Positions 31,484 to 43,601 of a stretch of 64,000 nt of DNA are shown in pieces (position 1 is the first letter of the stretch; each line of letters opens with the position of its first letter). The notes beneath the pieces are model-generated. The model worked only from the letters and a program-made list of their open reading frames with translations. It searched no databases and had not been told where the DNA came from. The position numbers and the translations under genes are program-made. The stretch covers positions 39,593,781 to 39,657,780 of the forward strand of contig NC_053497.1 in NCBI RefSeq assembly GCF_905171775.1. Reading direction: 5' to 3'. The stretch comes from Rana temporaria (Eukaryota; Chordata; Amphibia; Anura; Ranidae).

Positions 31484-31971
31484 AGTGTTACTAAATCCAC
31501 AACAGTAAAGTCTGTCAGTATATGCAGCATAGCATGCTTGTTATACTCACTTTGGAACTTAAGGGGTTAATCCTCTGCATTGTGTAAAAAGGCTTTTTTT
31601 TATCCCATATGCACAGATCCTTCCCTCCTGCACTGTCTATCTGGGGAAAGCCAACTAACACAGGCACTCAGGCACTCAGTTGTGTCTTTTATGCTGGAGA
31701 GAATATTTTCTTTCCTTTTTGATCAGAGCTAGCCAGGTCACATGATATTGACATCACACATGTGGGCATGTATACAGGCTGAAGTGGAAATCTCCTCCTA
31801 CCTGAACTCTCAGCACTGGAGAAACTGTGCAGTTTATCACTGAATGTGGTATATAGATCAGCCGAAAAGGTATATAATGGCAAATTATTAATGTAAAAAA
31901 AAAGATTTATAAGCTGTGGGCTCTGTTTTGGGCAGATGAACTATTTTCATATTACTGGGTTTAGTAACACT
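31484..31971. mobile_element. TTAA-type MITE (AGTGTTACTAAA ends)
   Basis: TTAA lies at 31480-31483 and 31972-31975. The ends are AGTGTTACTAAATCC and GGGTTTAGTAACACT, a 12-base perfect inverted match. Interior unremarkable. Confidence 0.85.
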
Positions 31972-31975
31972 TTAA

Positions 31976-32331
31976 CTACGAGCAAAAACATACATTTTCC
32001 TACACTTACACTAGTAGCATACTAGAGGGCGCGACATAATAATTATAGGGCCCGCAGCGCACCGGCGTAAAAAAAGAGTGCTCATTCAGAGTTCGATTTG
32101 AGATCCCACGTCCTCTGACAAACAAATAAGGACAAATATTTAGCAAGGGCATGAAAATACACCCTTCCATTACATACCCGACACTCACACACACACATGC
32201 AGGATATACAGTATATATACATAATCATAACCATGCTGCAAATGAAAAAAACATATACATAAACACATACACTGCATTCATCCATGTACATGAATGGGCA
32301 CACAACTCTCACAAAACAGACACACTAGGGT
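31976..32331. other. Unassigned, with CA-rich tract
   Basis: A CACACACACATGC tract lies near 32185. No gene. Confidence 0.4.
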
Positions 32332-33314
32332 TAATTTACTAAACGCAAATAGACTGGCCCGGATTCAGAAAGAAGATACGACGGCGTATCTCCTGATAAG
32401 CTGTCGTATCTCTGAGTCCGGCCGTTGTATCTATGCGCCTGATTCATAGAATCAGGTTACGCATAGATATCCCTAAGATCCGACAGGTGTAAGTGACTTA
32501 CACCGTCGGATCTTAGGCTGCAATTCCAGGCCGGCCGCTAGGTGGCGCTTCCGTATTATTACGCGAGGAATATGCAAATGAGGACTCACGCCGATTCAGA
32601 AACGGACGACCGCCCGGCGCTTTTTTTTTACGTCGTTTGCGTTCAGCTTTTTCCGGCGTATAGTTACCCCTGCTATATGAGGCGTAGCTAATGTTAAGTA
32701 TGGCCGTCGTTCCCGCGCCGAGTTTTGAAATTTTACGTTGTTTGCGTAAGTCGTTCGCGAATACAGATGGACGTAATTTACGTTCCCGTCGATACCAATA
32801 ACGTCCTTGCGACATCATTTAGAGCAATGCACTCTGGGATTTTTTTGGGACAGCGCATGCGCAGTTCGGTCGGCGCGGGGGCGCGCTTAATTTAAAGGAT
32901 ACACGCCCCCTACCCGCCGAATTTGAATTCCGCCAGGGGATTTACGATACGCCGCTGCAACTTTACAGGCAAGTGCTTTGTGAATAAAGCACTTGCCTGA
33001 AAAACTTGCGACGGCGTAACGTAAATCAGATAGGTTACTTGGATCTAAAGATCCGCTCACCTATCTGAATCTAGCCCACTGTGTACTTTGCAAAGTGCAG
33101 TTGCACTCTACAAGAGAATTGTCTCCAGAGCTTAATAAATGAGGTGAAGCTTCACTTTGCAAAAGAAAAGAAAAAAAAAACAACATTTTTCTTGCACGTG
33201 ATTAGATAATGGAAGTCAACAGAGTTTCCCCTCATTTACTATGCACTAGTGTAAATTACCTTTGCAGGGTGCAACTGCAATTGCAAAGTCTATTTACCTT
33301 TAGTATATCAACCC
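32332..33314. mobile_element. Fold-back MITE interrupted by a family H element
   Basis: The left end TAGGGTTAATTTACTAAA and the right end TATATCAACCCTA are an imperfect inverted pair. GCAAATAGACT on the left meets AGTCTATTTACC on the right. A family H element occupies 32356-33077. Confidence 0.65.
32356..33077. mobile_element. Family H element, copy H
   Basis: The ends are GGCCCGGATTC and, reverse-complemented, GGGCTAGATTC. ACT is duplicated at 32353-32355 and 33078-33080. Confidence 0.8.
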
Positions 33315-34139
33315 TATTGCACTCATGTTTGATACACACACACACTGTGACATGTACCCCATACACACAACATATACACTGACATATACACCACCCATGT
33401 ATACATACACATGTACACACAGCGCACTGTTTCCCTCTGGCCTCCCTCCCCGCTCGGCCCCCTGCTTCTTTATTCCAGGCTTTTTTTTCTCATACTCTCC
33501 CAACACACTGAGGAATTTCTAGGTCAGATCCGTGCGTCTCGCTGAGTTCTCAAACCCTGTGTTATTATCCTTCCCCCCTCCCTCCCCTTCTTCCCACCGG
33601 CCTCCACCCTGTGTGTGTCTGCCCTCCTCTTTGTTTACCTACTCCCATGCCCATCAATCCTGCTTCTTGTATTCCTAGTAGCCCTATTTACCCCCCTGAT
33701 TATCCCCTGAGCCTTCTTCTCACATCAGTCACAAATGGGGGGAAGGGGGGGTACACAATTAAAGACGCAAAGCGCTGCATATGTGAATAAGGCGCTGCTT
33801 TTGAGGTGCGTTACCACTGAACGCCATATAAAGTGCTTTTTCAAAGATGCAGCAAACAGGATTGTAACGCACAGCGCCTGGATTCCACCTAAGATGTACA
33901 GATGTGAAAGGTTGGGGCCTAAAAGGCCAGAGAACCACCTCCATGGAGAGCAATGCAAATATGATGTGTGTACTTGATGCCTCACTTTGAATACAAATAG
34001 ACACAATCCTGCTGGTTCACACAGCTTACACTTTGTTGTAGTTTACATCAAAATCATGCATCTTTTGAGCCACTTTGTAGGAAATATGACGTGAGTGTGA
34101 ATACATCACCATCTCTTCCCAACTATGTTTGTGTGTATA
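33315..34139. other. Unassigned, with CA microsatellite and pyrimidine-rich tract
   Basis: A CA-rich tract lies at 33330-33420. A C/T-rich stretch at 33571-33600 and 33610-33640 has no matching repeat here. Around 33770-33900 is a possible repeat with GCGCTGC motifs. No gene. Confidence 0.4.
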
Positions 34140-35033
34140 CCGTGTTTCCCCGAAAATAAGGCCGGGTCTTATATTAATTTTAGTCCAAAAAAACACACTA
34201 GGGCTTATTTTCAGGGTAGGGCTTATTTATTTACGCTATGTACATTAAACAAAATGTAAACAACATTTATTCAAATACCGGTACATTTCCCTTTGAACCA
34301 TTGGTCCTAATCTCTCATTTACAGCAATACATGGTACGGTAGCTCTCCCTAAACAACATTTATTCAATTACAATCATGTCATCCTCTTCTGGAATATCAT
34401 CAATACTCTCCAAACCCCGATTGCCATCCTAAAAATTCTGTGTCCTGTCCTCCCCCCCCCCCCCCCCCCCCCTTATCAGGTCAGGAGTCCGTTTTTTAGA
34501 TAATTTATTCTGGTACTGTGGTTCAGTGTAGTTTTATACTGGTATGGTATAAGGGTAAAAGTACCTGTTTACAGCTTTTACCAGTATTCTCTCTTCTCTG
34601 ATGAATAGAAGAAGTTCGGCTGTGATGACGTCAGCGCGCTCGTAAGCCCGCTCCGTGCACTAGAGAGGGAGGGGGCGCAGACGTCCGCGGGAGGAGAGGA
34701 GGAAAAAGAAGAGCCAGTGCACTGGTGGGAGGAGGGGAGGAAACAGAATAGCCGAGATCCCTGGCTGACGCTGACGCGAGATCTCGGCACAAAAGGAAGC
34801 AGCAGCAGACATCAGCCGGGAGGAGAGAAGAGGACCTCCGGCGGGGCAGCGGTGGGTGCAAACATGTTTGTCTTACCATAGCAGCAAAAGGGAAACATTA
34901 ACAAGCATTTAAATAGTTATTTTTCGGAGATTGCCTAGGTCTTATTTTCGGGGTTGGGCTTATATTACAGACTGCCCCGATAATCCAGCTAGGGCTTATT
35001 TTCGGGGTAGGGTGTATTTTCGGGGAAACACGG
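34140..35033. mobile_element. TA-flanked DNA element (CCGTGTTTCCCCGAAAATAA ends)
   Basis: The left end CCGTGTTTCCCCGAAAATAA and, reverse-complemented, the right end CCGTGTTTCCCCGAAAATAC form long inverted repeats flanked by TA. GGGCTTATTTTC blocks repeat near both ends. The interior holds a run of 21 C at 34452-34472 and a TGACGTCA palindrome at about 34625. No transposase frame. Confidence 0.8.
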
Positions 35034-35035
35034 TA

Positions 35036-35207
35036 TGCAGGGAATGCATTTTTTTTGTGCAAAAAGTACACAACTATGCAATGTGAATGGCAGCAGGTCT
35101 TCTGTAGTTATTTGTCCCTTAGACCCCTTTTACACTGAGGCATTTTTTAGGTGTTTTAGCGGTAAAAATAGCGCCTGTATCCACCATATCTAAGGCTCTA
35201 CTACCAT
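35036..35207. other. Unassigned sequence
   Basis: Short spacer with a T-run. No feature. Confidence 0.4.
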
Positions 35208-36588
35208 CAATCATACCTCCCAACTTTCTGAGATGGGAATGAGGGACACCAATCAGCAAAAGTATGCAGGCATAGGACATACCCCTTGGCCACGCCCCCT
35301 TAATGGAGAATTGTACAAAAACAATCAAGATTGGTTAAACCCACAAATACTTGAAATCACTATTGTATTGTTGACCTTATAGTTAAAATATTGCTTCACG
35401 CTAGAATTTTGAATTTATTTATCACTTATTATAAATAGCGCCCCCTTATTACTATACACCCCCCCCCCTCTCTGCCCGTCACCATCCGCCTCACAGCCTA
35501 TCAAGTCTCACTCTCTGGGCCCCGGCTACTACTGGGTGGGGAGCAGAGGAAGATCACTCCGCCAAGGGAGGCAAGGAGATAAGCAGGCAGGCGGCTGGCC
35601 GGGACTTGAGCCAAGGCAGAAGAACATGTGAGTGGAGCTGGATGGGCATGCACCTGAAACTGAAGAAATATTCCCTCCGCTCCGACCAGCACATGATCAT
35701 CAGAAAGGGGCACGGATAATGGAAAAAAATACCCCCCCCCCCCCCTAAGCTAGTAGGAGCGGTGGAACTGGGGTGTGTAATTCACCTTTTTTTTCTTTTT
35801 TATTCTACACTGACTGTCTTTGAAATTGCCCCAGCCCCTGTTTAAAAACCAATCCGGGGACAAATCCCAGGGACAAACTTGGTCGGGGACAGTGGGGGTA
35901 ATCCACAAAGATCCGGCGTAACTTAATTTTTTCCATTAAAGTTACACTGCCTTAAAATTTCTACCTAAGTGCCCGATCCACAAAGCACTTACCTAGAAAT
36001 TTTGGGCTGTGTAACTTAAATTCCGCCAGCGCAAGGCGTTCCTATTTTCATGGGGGCGATTCCCATAGCGCGAAATTACGTTATGCCAAGCTTTGTGGAT
36101 TGCGACGGGTCAATAAAGTTGCGTCGGGAAAAAAAAAAGATACGGCGCGAAAAAAAAATTCAAAATTAAAATAAAATCGCGTCGCTGGACAGAAAGGTAT
36201 GTTTTTACAAGGTGTAAACAGTTTACACTTTGTAAAAGCAGCCCTAATTTTGCGTTTGCAAACTAAAACTTACGGAGAAAAAACGAAGCTAAAAAGCTTT
36301 GTGGATCTCCGTAAGTGCTAATTTGCATATCCGAGGCGGCATTTCGACACGAAATGCCCCCAGCGGCGGATGCGGTACTGCATCCTAAGATCCGGCAGTG
36401 TAAGTCCCTTACACATGCCGGATCTTCGTCCTAACTATGGAAAACCGATTCTGTGGATCAGTTCCATAGTTAGGAACAGGGATACGACGGCGTAACAGCA
36501 GTTACTCCGTCGTATCTCTTTTGAGGATCTGGCCCAGTGTCCTCAATCCAGGAACTGTCCCTGAAAACCGGGGATGTCTGGTCACTAT
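35208..36588. mobile_element. DNA element (CATACCTCCCAACTTTC end) with nested family H element
   Basis: The left end CATACCTCCCAACTTTC is a widespread repeat motif with fragments at 8318, 19091 and 49338. The right end reads GGGGATGTCTGGTCACTA. A family H element lies at 35894-36535. The flanking GGGGACAGT and AGTGTCC pieces join into a continuous sequence when it is removed. Family not determined. Confidence 0.55.
35894..36535. mobile_element. Family H element, copy I (divergent)
   Basis: The ends are GGGGGTAATCC and, reverse-complemented, GGGCCAGATCC. AGT is duplicated at 35891-35893 and 36536-36538. It has more AATTT and CACAAAGC motifs than the other copies, so it is a separate subfamily. 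Confidence 0.7.
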
Positions 36589-36644
36589 AAGTGATTATAT
36601 CAGTGACTGTGTTTCCCAGTAGGTTTGGTGTACAAACTGTCTTA

Positions 36645-36905
36645 AACCCTGTACACACTCTCGGTTATCTCAGAGGTAAAAAGTCCTCCGAGAAAACATA
36701 GGGGAAAGCCGAGAACCCGTCAGGAAAACTGCCATGGAGCTTTGCCTCGCAGTCTTTCCCATAGGCAAGTAGTAGATCTGGCGAAAAAAGAACGCCGGGA
36801 ATCCCGACGAAATTTGAGAGCTGCCTATTGAACTTCATTTTTTCTGGCTCGTTGTATGTCACCGTGTTCTTGACGTTCGGAATTTCCGACAACATTTGTT
36901 TCCAC
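36645..36905. mobile_element. Family G MITE, one-ended remnant
   Basis: AACCCTGTACACACTCTCGG is a family G-type end. The right end is missing, and interior resemblance to other copies is weak. Confidence 0.45.
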
Positions 36906-37392
36906 TTTTTACATTGAAATAAATAGACATTGCTTCCGAAGCGCCCGCAAAAGCGCTTCAGCAGCGGGTGCTTTTAACCTTTTCTTTGGCTGCTAGCGGG
37001 GGTTAAAAGCACCCTGCCAGTGGCCGAAATGCGCTGCTAAAACTACAGTAAAGCGCCTCTAAAACTAGCGGTGCTTTACCACTAATGTGGAGCGGCTACA
37101 GTGTGAAATTGGCCTTATTTACATTTTTCTTTATTTTTCAAAGAATATTTAGACTTGAGGCTGAGCTTTTTCCTCTCACCAACAGAACCACCCCCTTAAA
37201 GGAGTTGTAAAGAAAAAAAAAATTCACCTTAATGCAATCTAGTTCATTTGCATGTAAAGGGAGGTGTCCCAATACTTTTGGTAATCTAATGTATGTGCTG
37301 TTGTGCTTTGCATTAATGTGCACGTTACCACAGCGCATAGATGTGCAGGGGACATAAGGTAGCCAGTTAGAGTACAAAATACTTTTGGTTTA
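36906..37392. other. Mostly unassigned, with a short TTAA-type fragment
   Basis: TTAAAGGAGTTGTAAAG at about 37197-37213 is a family B end without partner. GCGCTTC/GAAGCGC motifs lie near 36940-37080. No gene. Confidence 0.4.
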
Positions 37393-38365
37393 ACTGCTTG
37401 CCGACCAGCGCACGACTATATACGTCAACAGCTTGGCGCAGACAGGTAGAAGGACGTATATATACGCCCCCTTTAAGATTGCGGTATTGTGGACGCGCGC
37501 CCTCCGCAAGCTCCGTGAGCCCAACCGCCGGTCCCGTGAACTCCATCGCCGCAGGGATACCCGCAATCGTCTCTTGGTGAGGAAGAACGGGGAGATGCCA
37601 ATGTAAACAAGCATCTCCCCGCTCTGCCTAGTGACAATGACAGTGATCACCGCTTCCTGTAATCGGAAGCAGTAATTACTGTTTTGTCACACATAGCACA
37701 TCCCCCCTACTGTAAGGTTCACTCACTAGGGCACACTTAACCCCTACATTGCCACCTAGTGGTTAACCCCTTCACTGCCAGGGTCATTTTCACAGTAATC
37801 AGTGCATATTTATAGCACTGATCGCTGTAAAAATGACAATGGTCCCAAAAATGTGTCAAAAGTGTCCGATGTGTCCACCATAATGTCGCAGTCATGATAA
37901 AAATCGCGGATCGCCGATAATTACTAGTAAAAAAAAAATATTAATAAAAATGCCATAAAACTATCCCCTATTTTGTAGACGCTATAACTTTTGCGCAAAC
38001 CGATCAATAAATGTTTATTGCGATTTTTTTTTATCAAAAATATGTAGAAGAATACGTATCGGCCTAAACTGAGGAATACATTTTTTTATATATTTTTGGA
38101 GGATATTTATTATAGCAAAAAGTAAAAAATATTGTTTTTTTTTTCCAAATTGTCGCTCTATTTTTGTTTATAGTGCAAAAAATAAAAACCGCAGAGGTGA
38201 TCAAATACCACCAAAAGAAAGCTCTATTTGTGGGGGAAAAGGGACGTCAAATTTGTTTGGAAGCCACGTCGCACGACCACGCAATTGTCAGCTAAATTGA
38301 CGCAGTGCCGAATCGCAAAAAGTGGTCCGGTCATTTAGCAATAAAATGGTCCGGGGCTGAAGTGG
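37393..38365 (+). mobile_element. Family P TTAA-type MITE, complete
   Basis: TTAA lies at 37389-37392 and 38366-38369. It starts CTGCTTGCCGACCAG and ends GGGGCTGAAGTGG. The interior contains the standard P blocks (ACTAGTAAAAAAA, AAAAACCGCAGAGGTGATCA). Confidence 0.85.
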
Positions 38366-38390
38366 TTAATAATTTTTTTGGTCTTATTAA

Positions 38391-38892
38391 CCACTTGTTT
38401 ACTGGGCACATATACCCCCTTCCTGCCCAGGCGAGATTTCAGCTTTCAGCACTGCGTCGCTTTAAATTAAAACTGCGCGGTCGTACGACGTGCCTCCCAA
38501 ACAAAATTTACGTCCTTTTTTTCCCACAAATAGAGCTTTCTTTTGGTGGTATTTAATCACCTCTGGGGTTTTTCTTTTTTGCGCTATAAACAAAAAAATG
38601 GCGACAATTTTGAAAAAAAAACACAATATTTTTTACTTTTTGCTGTAATAAATATCCCATAAAAAAAAAACATTTTTTTTTCTCAGTTTAGACCGATACG
38701 CACTGTACATATTTTTGGTAAAAAAGGAAATAAGCGTATAGTGATTGGTTTGCGCAAAAGTTATAGTGGCTACAAAATAGGGGATAGAATTCTGGCAGTG
38801 GCCGGAGGACGCAAGGACGTCAAAAGACGGCGTCCCGGATTTATAGAGCCACCTGGACGCCGTCTTTTGACTATATGCCGGGTCTCAAGTAG
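38391..38892 (-). mobile_element. Family P TTAA-type MITE, opposite orientation, shortened
   Basis: TTAA lies at 38387-38390 and 38893-38896. It runs tail-to-tail with the copy just to its left, only 25 bp away, and lacks about half of the interior. A GACGTCAAAAGACGGCGTCC palindrome lies at 38815-38875. Confidence 0.8.
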
Positions 38893-38896
38893 TTAA

Positions 38897-39349
38897 GTAT
38901 TGATCATCTTCTGGAGGTGTATGGCAAAGGTGTGTCGCGTTTTGACCCTGTTCCTAACTCAATGGAGTTGGGAGGTAGGTCATACCAATTTGTTGAGCTG
39001 CAGAATATTTCTCCAGAAGAGAAAGGTTGATCTCCACGTTGTAAGCTTGCACTCAGCTTTATATAAGACCTGAGATGCCTCTTGGAAAGGATCTCTGCGT
39101 TGGAATGCCACAGTTAATTCATCCCACCAGTGATAATAAGATTTAATGCGACCTAATGTCTGCAGCAGCTGGCTGATCCTCCCAACAATTCCAAACAATG
39201 TCTAGAGACAGGGTGGTCCTCACTCTAGCTGCTGTTTATGACAAGTGTAAAGGTGACCGCGCATTTGAAGATTTGTGATGCACCCAAATTTGATTATATG
39301 GAGAAATTATAATATGTGTGATTTATTCCAACTCCATCCTATGCATTAA
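38897..39349. other. Unassigned sequence
   Basis: About 450 bp, repeat-poor, with no exon supported. Confidence 0.4.
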
Positions 39350-39615
39350 GGTGAAAAAACATCCGACGGTACCGCCCCCCACTGAACCCCCGTTTTACTT
39401 ACCTGACCCCTCGAAAGTCCCGCTCGCACCCACGTGATCCCCTTCAGCTCGCATTAAGGTGGAAAGCTTTTGCGAGGAGGAGCCGAGACAGCCGCCGAGG
39501 GACCCCAGAAGACAGGGTTAGGGGACACTCTGTGCAAAACGAGCTGCACAGTGGAGGTAAGTATAACATGTTTGTTATTAAAAAAAAAAAAAAAAAGTTT
39601 GCCTTTAGTGACCCT
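39350..39615 (+). mobile_element. Family B TTAA-type MITE, shortened
   Basis: TTAA lies at 39346-39349 and 39616-39619. CTTACCTGACCCC and AGGTAAGTATAACATG are family marks. Much of its right half resembles 5530-5648. Confidence 0.65.
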
Positions 39616-39791
39616 TTAACCTGTTAGTGGTCATAACGTTATGGCTGATCAATGTATACATGCACATTTTGTAGCTATTGAATATTATTGCTGCATATTT
39701 ATAAGCTTCTTTTATATCATGGATGTGTATATTTATGTTTAGTTATTGGAGTACATTTACTGTAGCACTTTAATGATATAAATGACCTTAA

Positions 39792-40370
39792 AGCGGGGGT
39801 TCACCCTAAAACATCGATATACAGTTACATCCAGCATACTGATGACATCAACAGTATGCTGGATTTTTTTTTTTTTTTCAGCTGTACTTACGTTTTTTTG
39901 CGTTCTATTCACCCGGCTTCCGGGTTCTCGCTCCCCCGGGGAGTAGGCGTTCCCAATACGACGCATAGATGATTGACGTGCGGGTAAAGCGCGTCACCGC
40001 CTTCCGAAAATATCCGAGGGGGACTCGGCACTTTACGGCGCCTGCGCAGTCAGCTCTACACGGCAGGCGCTGTATAGCGCAGTAAAGAGCCGAGTCCCCG
40101 TCGGATATTTTCGGAAGGCGATGACGCGCTTTACCCGCACGTCAATCGTCTCTTGGGAGGATCAACACTCACTCCCAGGAGACATTGCGCAGAGCTCCCC
40201 GTCGGGGAAAAGGAGCGACACGCCCACTCCCCGCAAGGAAGAAGACCCGGAAGTGAGGCTGAAGACAGGTAAGTTTACACATTAAAAAAAAAAAATTACA
40301 ACGCTACAAGCCTTTATTAAGGCTGGAGATAGGTTAGGTAAAAAGTTAATTTTGAGGGTGAACCTCCGCT
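39792..40370. mobile_element. Family A TTAA-type fold-back MITE
   Basis: TTAA lies at 39788-39791 and 40371-40374. The ends are AGCGGGGGTTCACCC and GGGTGAACCTCCGCT. Interior arms pair as GGTAAAGCGCGTCACCGCC with GGCGATGACGCGCTTTACC; the centre is near 40065. It differs in sequence from the copy at 15689, so it is another subfamily. Confidence 0.88.
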
Positions 40371-40374
40371 TTAA

Positions 40375-40982
40375 CCACAGCTCTGGAAGGTTTTACCCCC
40401 TTCATGACTAGGCCATTGTTTGCTATTTAGCACTGCGCTATTTTAACTGGTATTTGATTGATCATGCAACGCTGTACCCAAACAACATTTATACACAAAT
40501 AGATCTTTCTTTTGGTGGTGTTTGATTACTAATGTTTTTGTTGTTGTTGTTTATTATACAAACAAAAAAAAAAGTTCTACTATAAAACATAAACAATAAT
40601 TAAAATAAATGCATACATGACTTCATAAACTTTGGACAAAATGTATTCTGCTACTTGTTTTTTATAAAAGAAAAATCCCAATGAGTGTATATTGATTGTT
40701 TTTTTTTTGTATCTTGTTTGGGGATAGATATAGCAAAAAGTAAAAAATATTGCATTGTTTTCAAAATTGTCGCTCTATTTTTGTTTATAGCGCAAAAAAT
40801 AAAAACCGCAGAGGTGATCAAATACCACTAAAAGAAAGCTCTATTTGTGGGAAAAAAAGGACGTAAATTTTGTTTGGGAGCCACGTCGCACGACCGCGCG
40901 ATTGTCATTTAAAGTGTTGCTGTGCTGAATCGCAAAAAGTGGCCTGGTCATTTAGCAACAAAATGGTCTGGGGCTGAAGTGG
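40375..40982. mobile_element. Family P composite: two right ends facing outward
   Basis: The left half is a minus-oriented family P right end (CATGACTAGGCCATTG onward). The right half, from about 40725, is a plus-oriented right end finishing CTGAAGTGG before TTAA at 40983-40986. The other end of the family is absent, so the element is an inverted dimer of one end. Confidence 0.7.
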
Positions 40983-40986
40983 TTAA

Positions 40987-41741
40987 AAGACATCTCTCTC
41001 TCTTTTCTGTAGTGTTGCGATAATGTCCCTGCCTGTGGGAAAATGTGTTAGCACACAGAATGGGCAGCGCTGTTCCTTTGACTGCAGTCCGTGGCATTGT
41101 CCCAGCCAGCACACATCCAGGAAAGCTGAGTCAGAGGAGACGCGTGTGAACCACCGCCGAGTCACCCTTCTCCTTTCACCCCACAGCCAGCCATGGCCTT
41201 TGTCTATTGTTCTCCATGCCCACAATTCACCTGAATGTCAGAGGAGCAGCTTCACCATCCATCTCTCCGCTCTCCCTGCTCCTCACCCCCCAGGATAATA
41301 ACTCACCAAGTCACTCGCAATTCCCGACACTCAAAGCCTTATAAAACCCAAAAGCAAAGATTTATTACAATGCAGCTTACCAAATCTTAAATGTGATTGC
41401 TGCATTTGTTTTCTTTTTTTTTAGGCTTTCTTTCTTCTATTTTTATCTGGTGATCCAGTAGCCAGTCTGTTGATTTTCAGAAGAACAAGTTCTCTTGCAG
41501 TTAGAGGGACTAAGAATTTACCACTGACAGGGTTAATTATAATGATCAGCTTTTGTTTATTTGCGTAAAAACCTTTATCCCAATAAAATAAAATAAAATT
41601 GTTGTTGTATCGAGAAATGCCCCTTGTCGAAAAATGGCTCCGATAGGTCTGTGTGTGCGCAGTACGCAACGTCACATGTCAATCAGCTTGCGTGGCGTCA
41701 ACACTGCGCATGCGCAGATCGTCGGAAGTAGTATCTGACGA
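40987..41741. other. Unassigned sequence
   Basis: About 750 bp, repeat-poor. TCTCTCTCTTTTCTGTAG at 40993-41010 looks like a splice acceptor and is followed by a cysteine-containing 91-aa frame (41023-41298). No donor or recognisable domain supports an exon. GCGCATGCGC lies near 41706-41715. Confidence 0.4.
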
Positions 41742-42265
41742 CAGTGGCGACCCATCCATTAGGGGTGCCGCCACCCCTTATATGCAGTGGATATGCCGCG
41801 GTCGCCCCCGATTCATGTGTCCGGCCCCTTTCAGTTTGCCGGGCGCAAAAATACCAGCAGACGTTTTTATTTTAAGCACCTGATTAGAGCCAGAAGCTCT
41901 AATAGGCTTCAAAATAGGGTGGGCAGAGAATGCGTCCGGAGCCCACCCAGCTGTGTTGCAACAGCGAATGAATATTCGGTGTTGCAACACTGATCCTCCT
42001 CCCGACCAATCGGGAAGCAGGTATGAAACCCGTTTCCCGATTGGCCAAAACGTCAGGCCAGGGCCATCCTAATGCAAGGGCACTCCTGGGCACTACCCAG
42101 GGTCCCCAGGTACATGGGAGCCCCACAATAATCTTGCATTACATCATGCTTGCCAACTGTCCCGGGTTTGCTATGACAGTCACACATTTTACTAAACTGT
42201 CCTGAGAAGCTTCCCAGAACCTTTACTGTGCCCTCCTGATCCCAGTATTGTGCCCTCCTGACCCC
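41742..42265. mobile_element. hAT-like element fragment(s)
   Basis: CAGTGGCGACCCATCC at 41742 is a hAT-like end followed by GGGGTGCCGCC. A second possible end, CAGGGCCATCCTAATGC, lies at 42059. Partner ends and duplications were not found. Two GTTGCAACA motifs lie inside. Confidence 0.4.
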
Positions 42266-42273
42266 CTCTGTAC

Positions 42274-43593
42274 CAGGGGAGGATCCAGAGTCTATTCTCG
42301 GGAGAGGCACTACCAGAAAATATTTTTTTGGGGGGGCAATTTATCAGGGAAATGACTGGTATCAGCGCTTCAATGATCACAGTACCATGGTTGTTATGAT
42401 GTCAGGATGATTGAAGCGCATTATTTCTATTATTACATTGTAATATAAAATTAAATGGTTCAACTCACCATAATGCAGAATCAGTGGGAGTCCTGAGTGT
42501 GTCACTTGCCACATCCCCTGCCACACATTGTGGATTGTCACTTGCCACACGTTACAGATTGTCACTTGCCACGTCGCCTGCCACCTGTTGTGGATTGTCA
42601 CTTGTCACACATTGCAGATTGTCACTTGCCACACATTGTGGATTGTCACTTGCCACACGTTGTGGATTGTCACTTGCCACACGTTGTGGATTGTCACTTG
42701 CCACACGTTGTGGATTGTCACTTGCCACACGTTGTGGATTGTCACTTGCCACACGTTGTGGATTGTCACTTGTCACACATTGCAGATTGTCACTTGCCAG
42801 ACATTGTGGATTGTCACTTGTCACACGTTGCTGATTGTCACTTGCCATGTCACCTGCCACAAGTTGCGGAATGTCACTTGCCTGCCACCAGATGCAGATT
42901 GTCACTTGCCACATCACTTGACACATGTTGCGGATTGTCACTTGCCACGTCACCTACCACAAGTTGCGGATTGTCACTTGCCCCGTCACCTACCACAAGT
43001 TGTGGATTGTCACTTGCCCCGTCACCTACCACAAGTTGCGGATTGTCACTTGCCCCGTCACCTACCACAAGTTGTGGAATGTCACTTCCCTGCCACCAGA
43101 TGCAGATTGTCACTTGCCACATCTTGCAGATTGTCACTTACCACCTCACCTGCCACACCTTGTGGATTGTCACGTGCTAAGGTGGTGTTTTGCTTGTCAG
43201 AGTCAGGCAGCAGAGAGATGATGTAATCTCCCTGCTGCCTGCACAGTGAGGGCGGAAGTTACTGCAGGGATGCAGGGCGGGCGCAGGGCGGTGAGAGATG
43301 ATGTCATCTCTCTGCTCCCCCGGCCGCCGACTCATTGACTGTTTAGCCGCCCGCTCACCCACAGAGCTGCCCAGCTGACTGCCCACTCTCTGACTCACTT
43401 GCTGCAATGCCAAGGCCGCCCTGCCCGCCCACACACCGAGGCACACTGCAGCCCAAGCTGTCACCCGCCCGTGGAGCCGTTCACTCTGTCACTCGCCCAC
43501 CGAGCCGCCCTCTCAGACTCTCAGCCACCCGCAACTAAAACTAATTTCTCGGGGGTGGCAATTGCCCCGTTGCCCCCACTGGATCCGTCCCTG
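42274..43593. mobile_element. Non-autonomous hAT element, 1.3 kb, with internal minisatellite
   Basis: The ends are CAGGGGAGGATCCAGAG and, reverse-complemented, CAGGGACGGATCCAGTG. The 8-bp duplication is CTCTGTAC (42266-42273) against CCCTGTAC (43594-43601), 7 of 8. About half the element is the 24-bp array. No transposase is encoded. Confidence 0.85.
42497..43170. repeat. 24-bp minisatellite
   Basis: The unit is GGATTGTCACTTGCCACACG plus TTGT, with variants (CATTGCA, CACCTACCACAAG). A longer compound unit repeats four times at 42950-43080. It creates spurious frames of up to 232 aa on the plus strand. Confidence 0.95.
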
Positions 43594-43601
43594 CCCTGTA
43601 C

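Noticed and set aside
41023..41298. 91-aa cysteine-containing frame after a good-looking splice acceptor (TCTCTCTCTTTTCTGTAG)
   Set aside because: No donor follows in frame with any recognisable domain, the frame runs to a stop, and codon content looks random after the first 30 residues. One acceptor-like tract is expected by chance in 64 kb.
42497..43226. 227-aa and 232-aa plus-strand frames of repeated HCHLPHVVDC-type sequence
   Set aside because: They overlap in different frames, arise from a 24-bp minisatellite (a multiple of three) and lie inside a hAT element.
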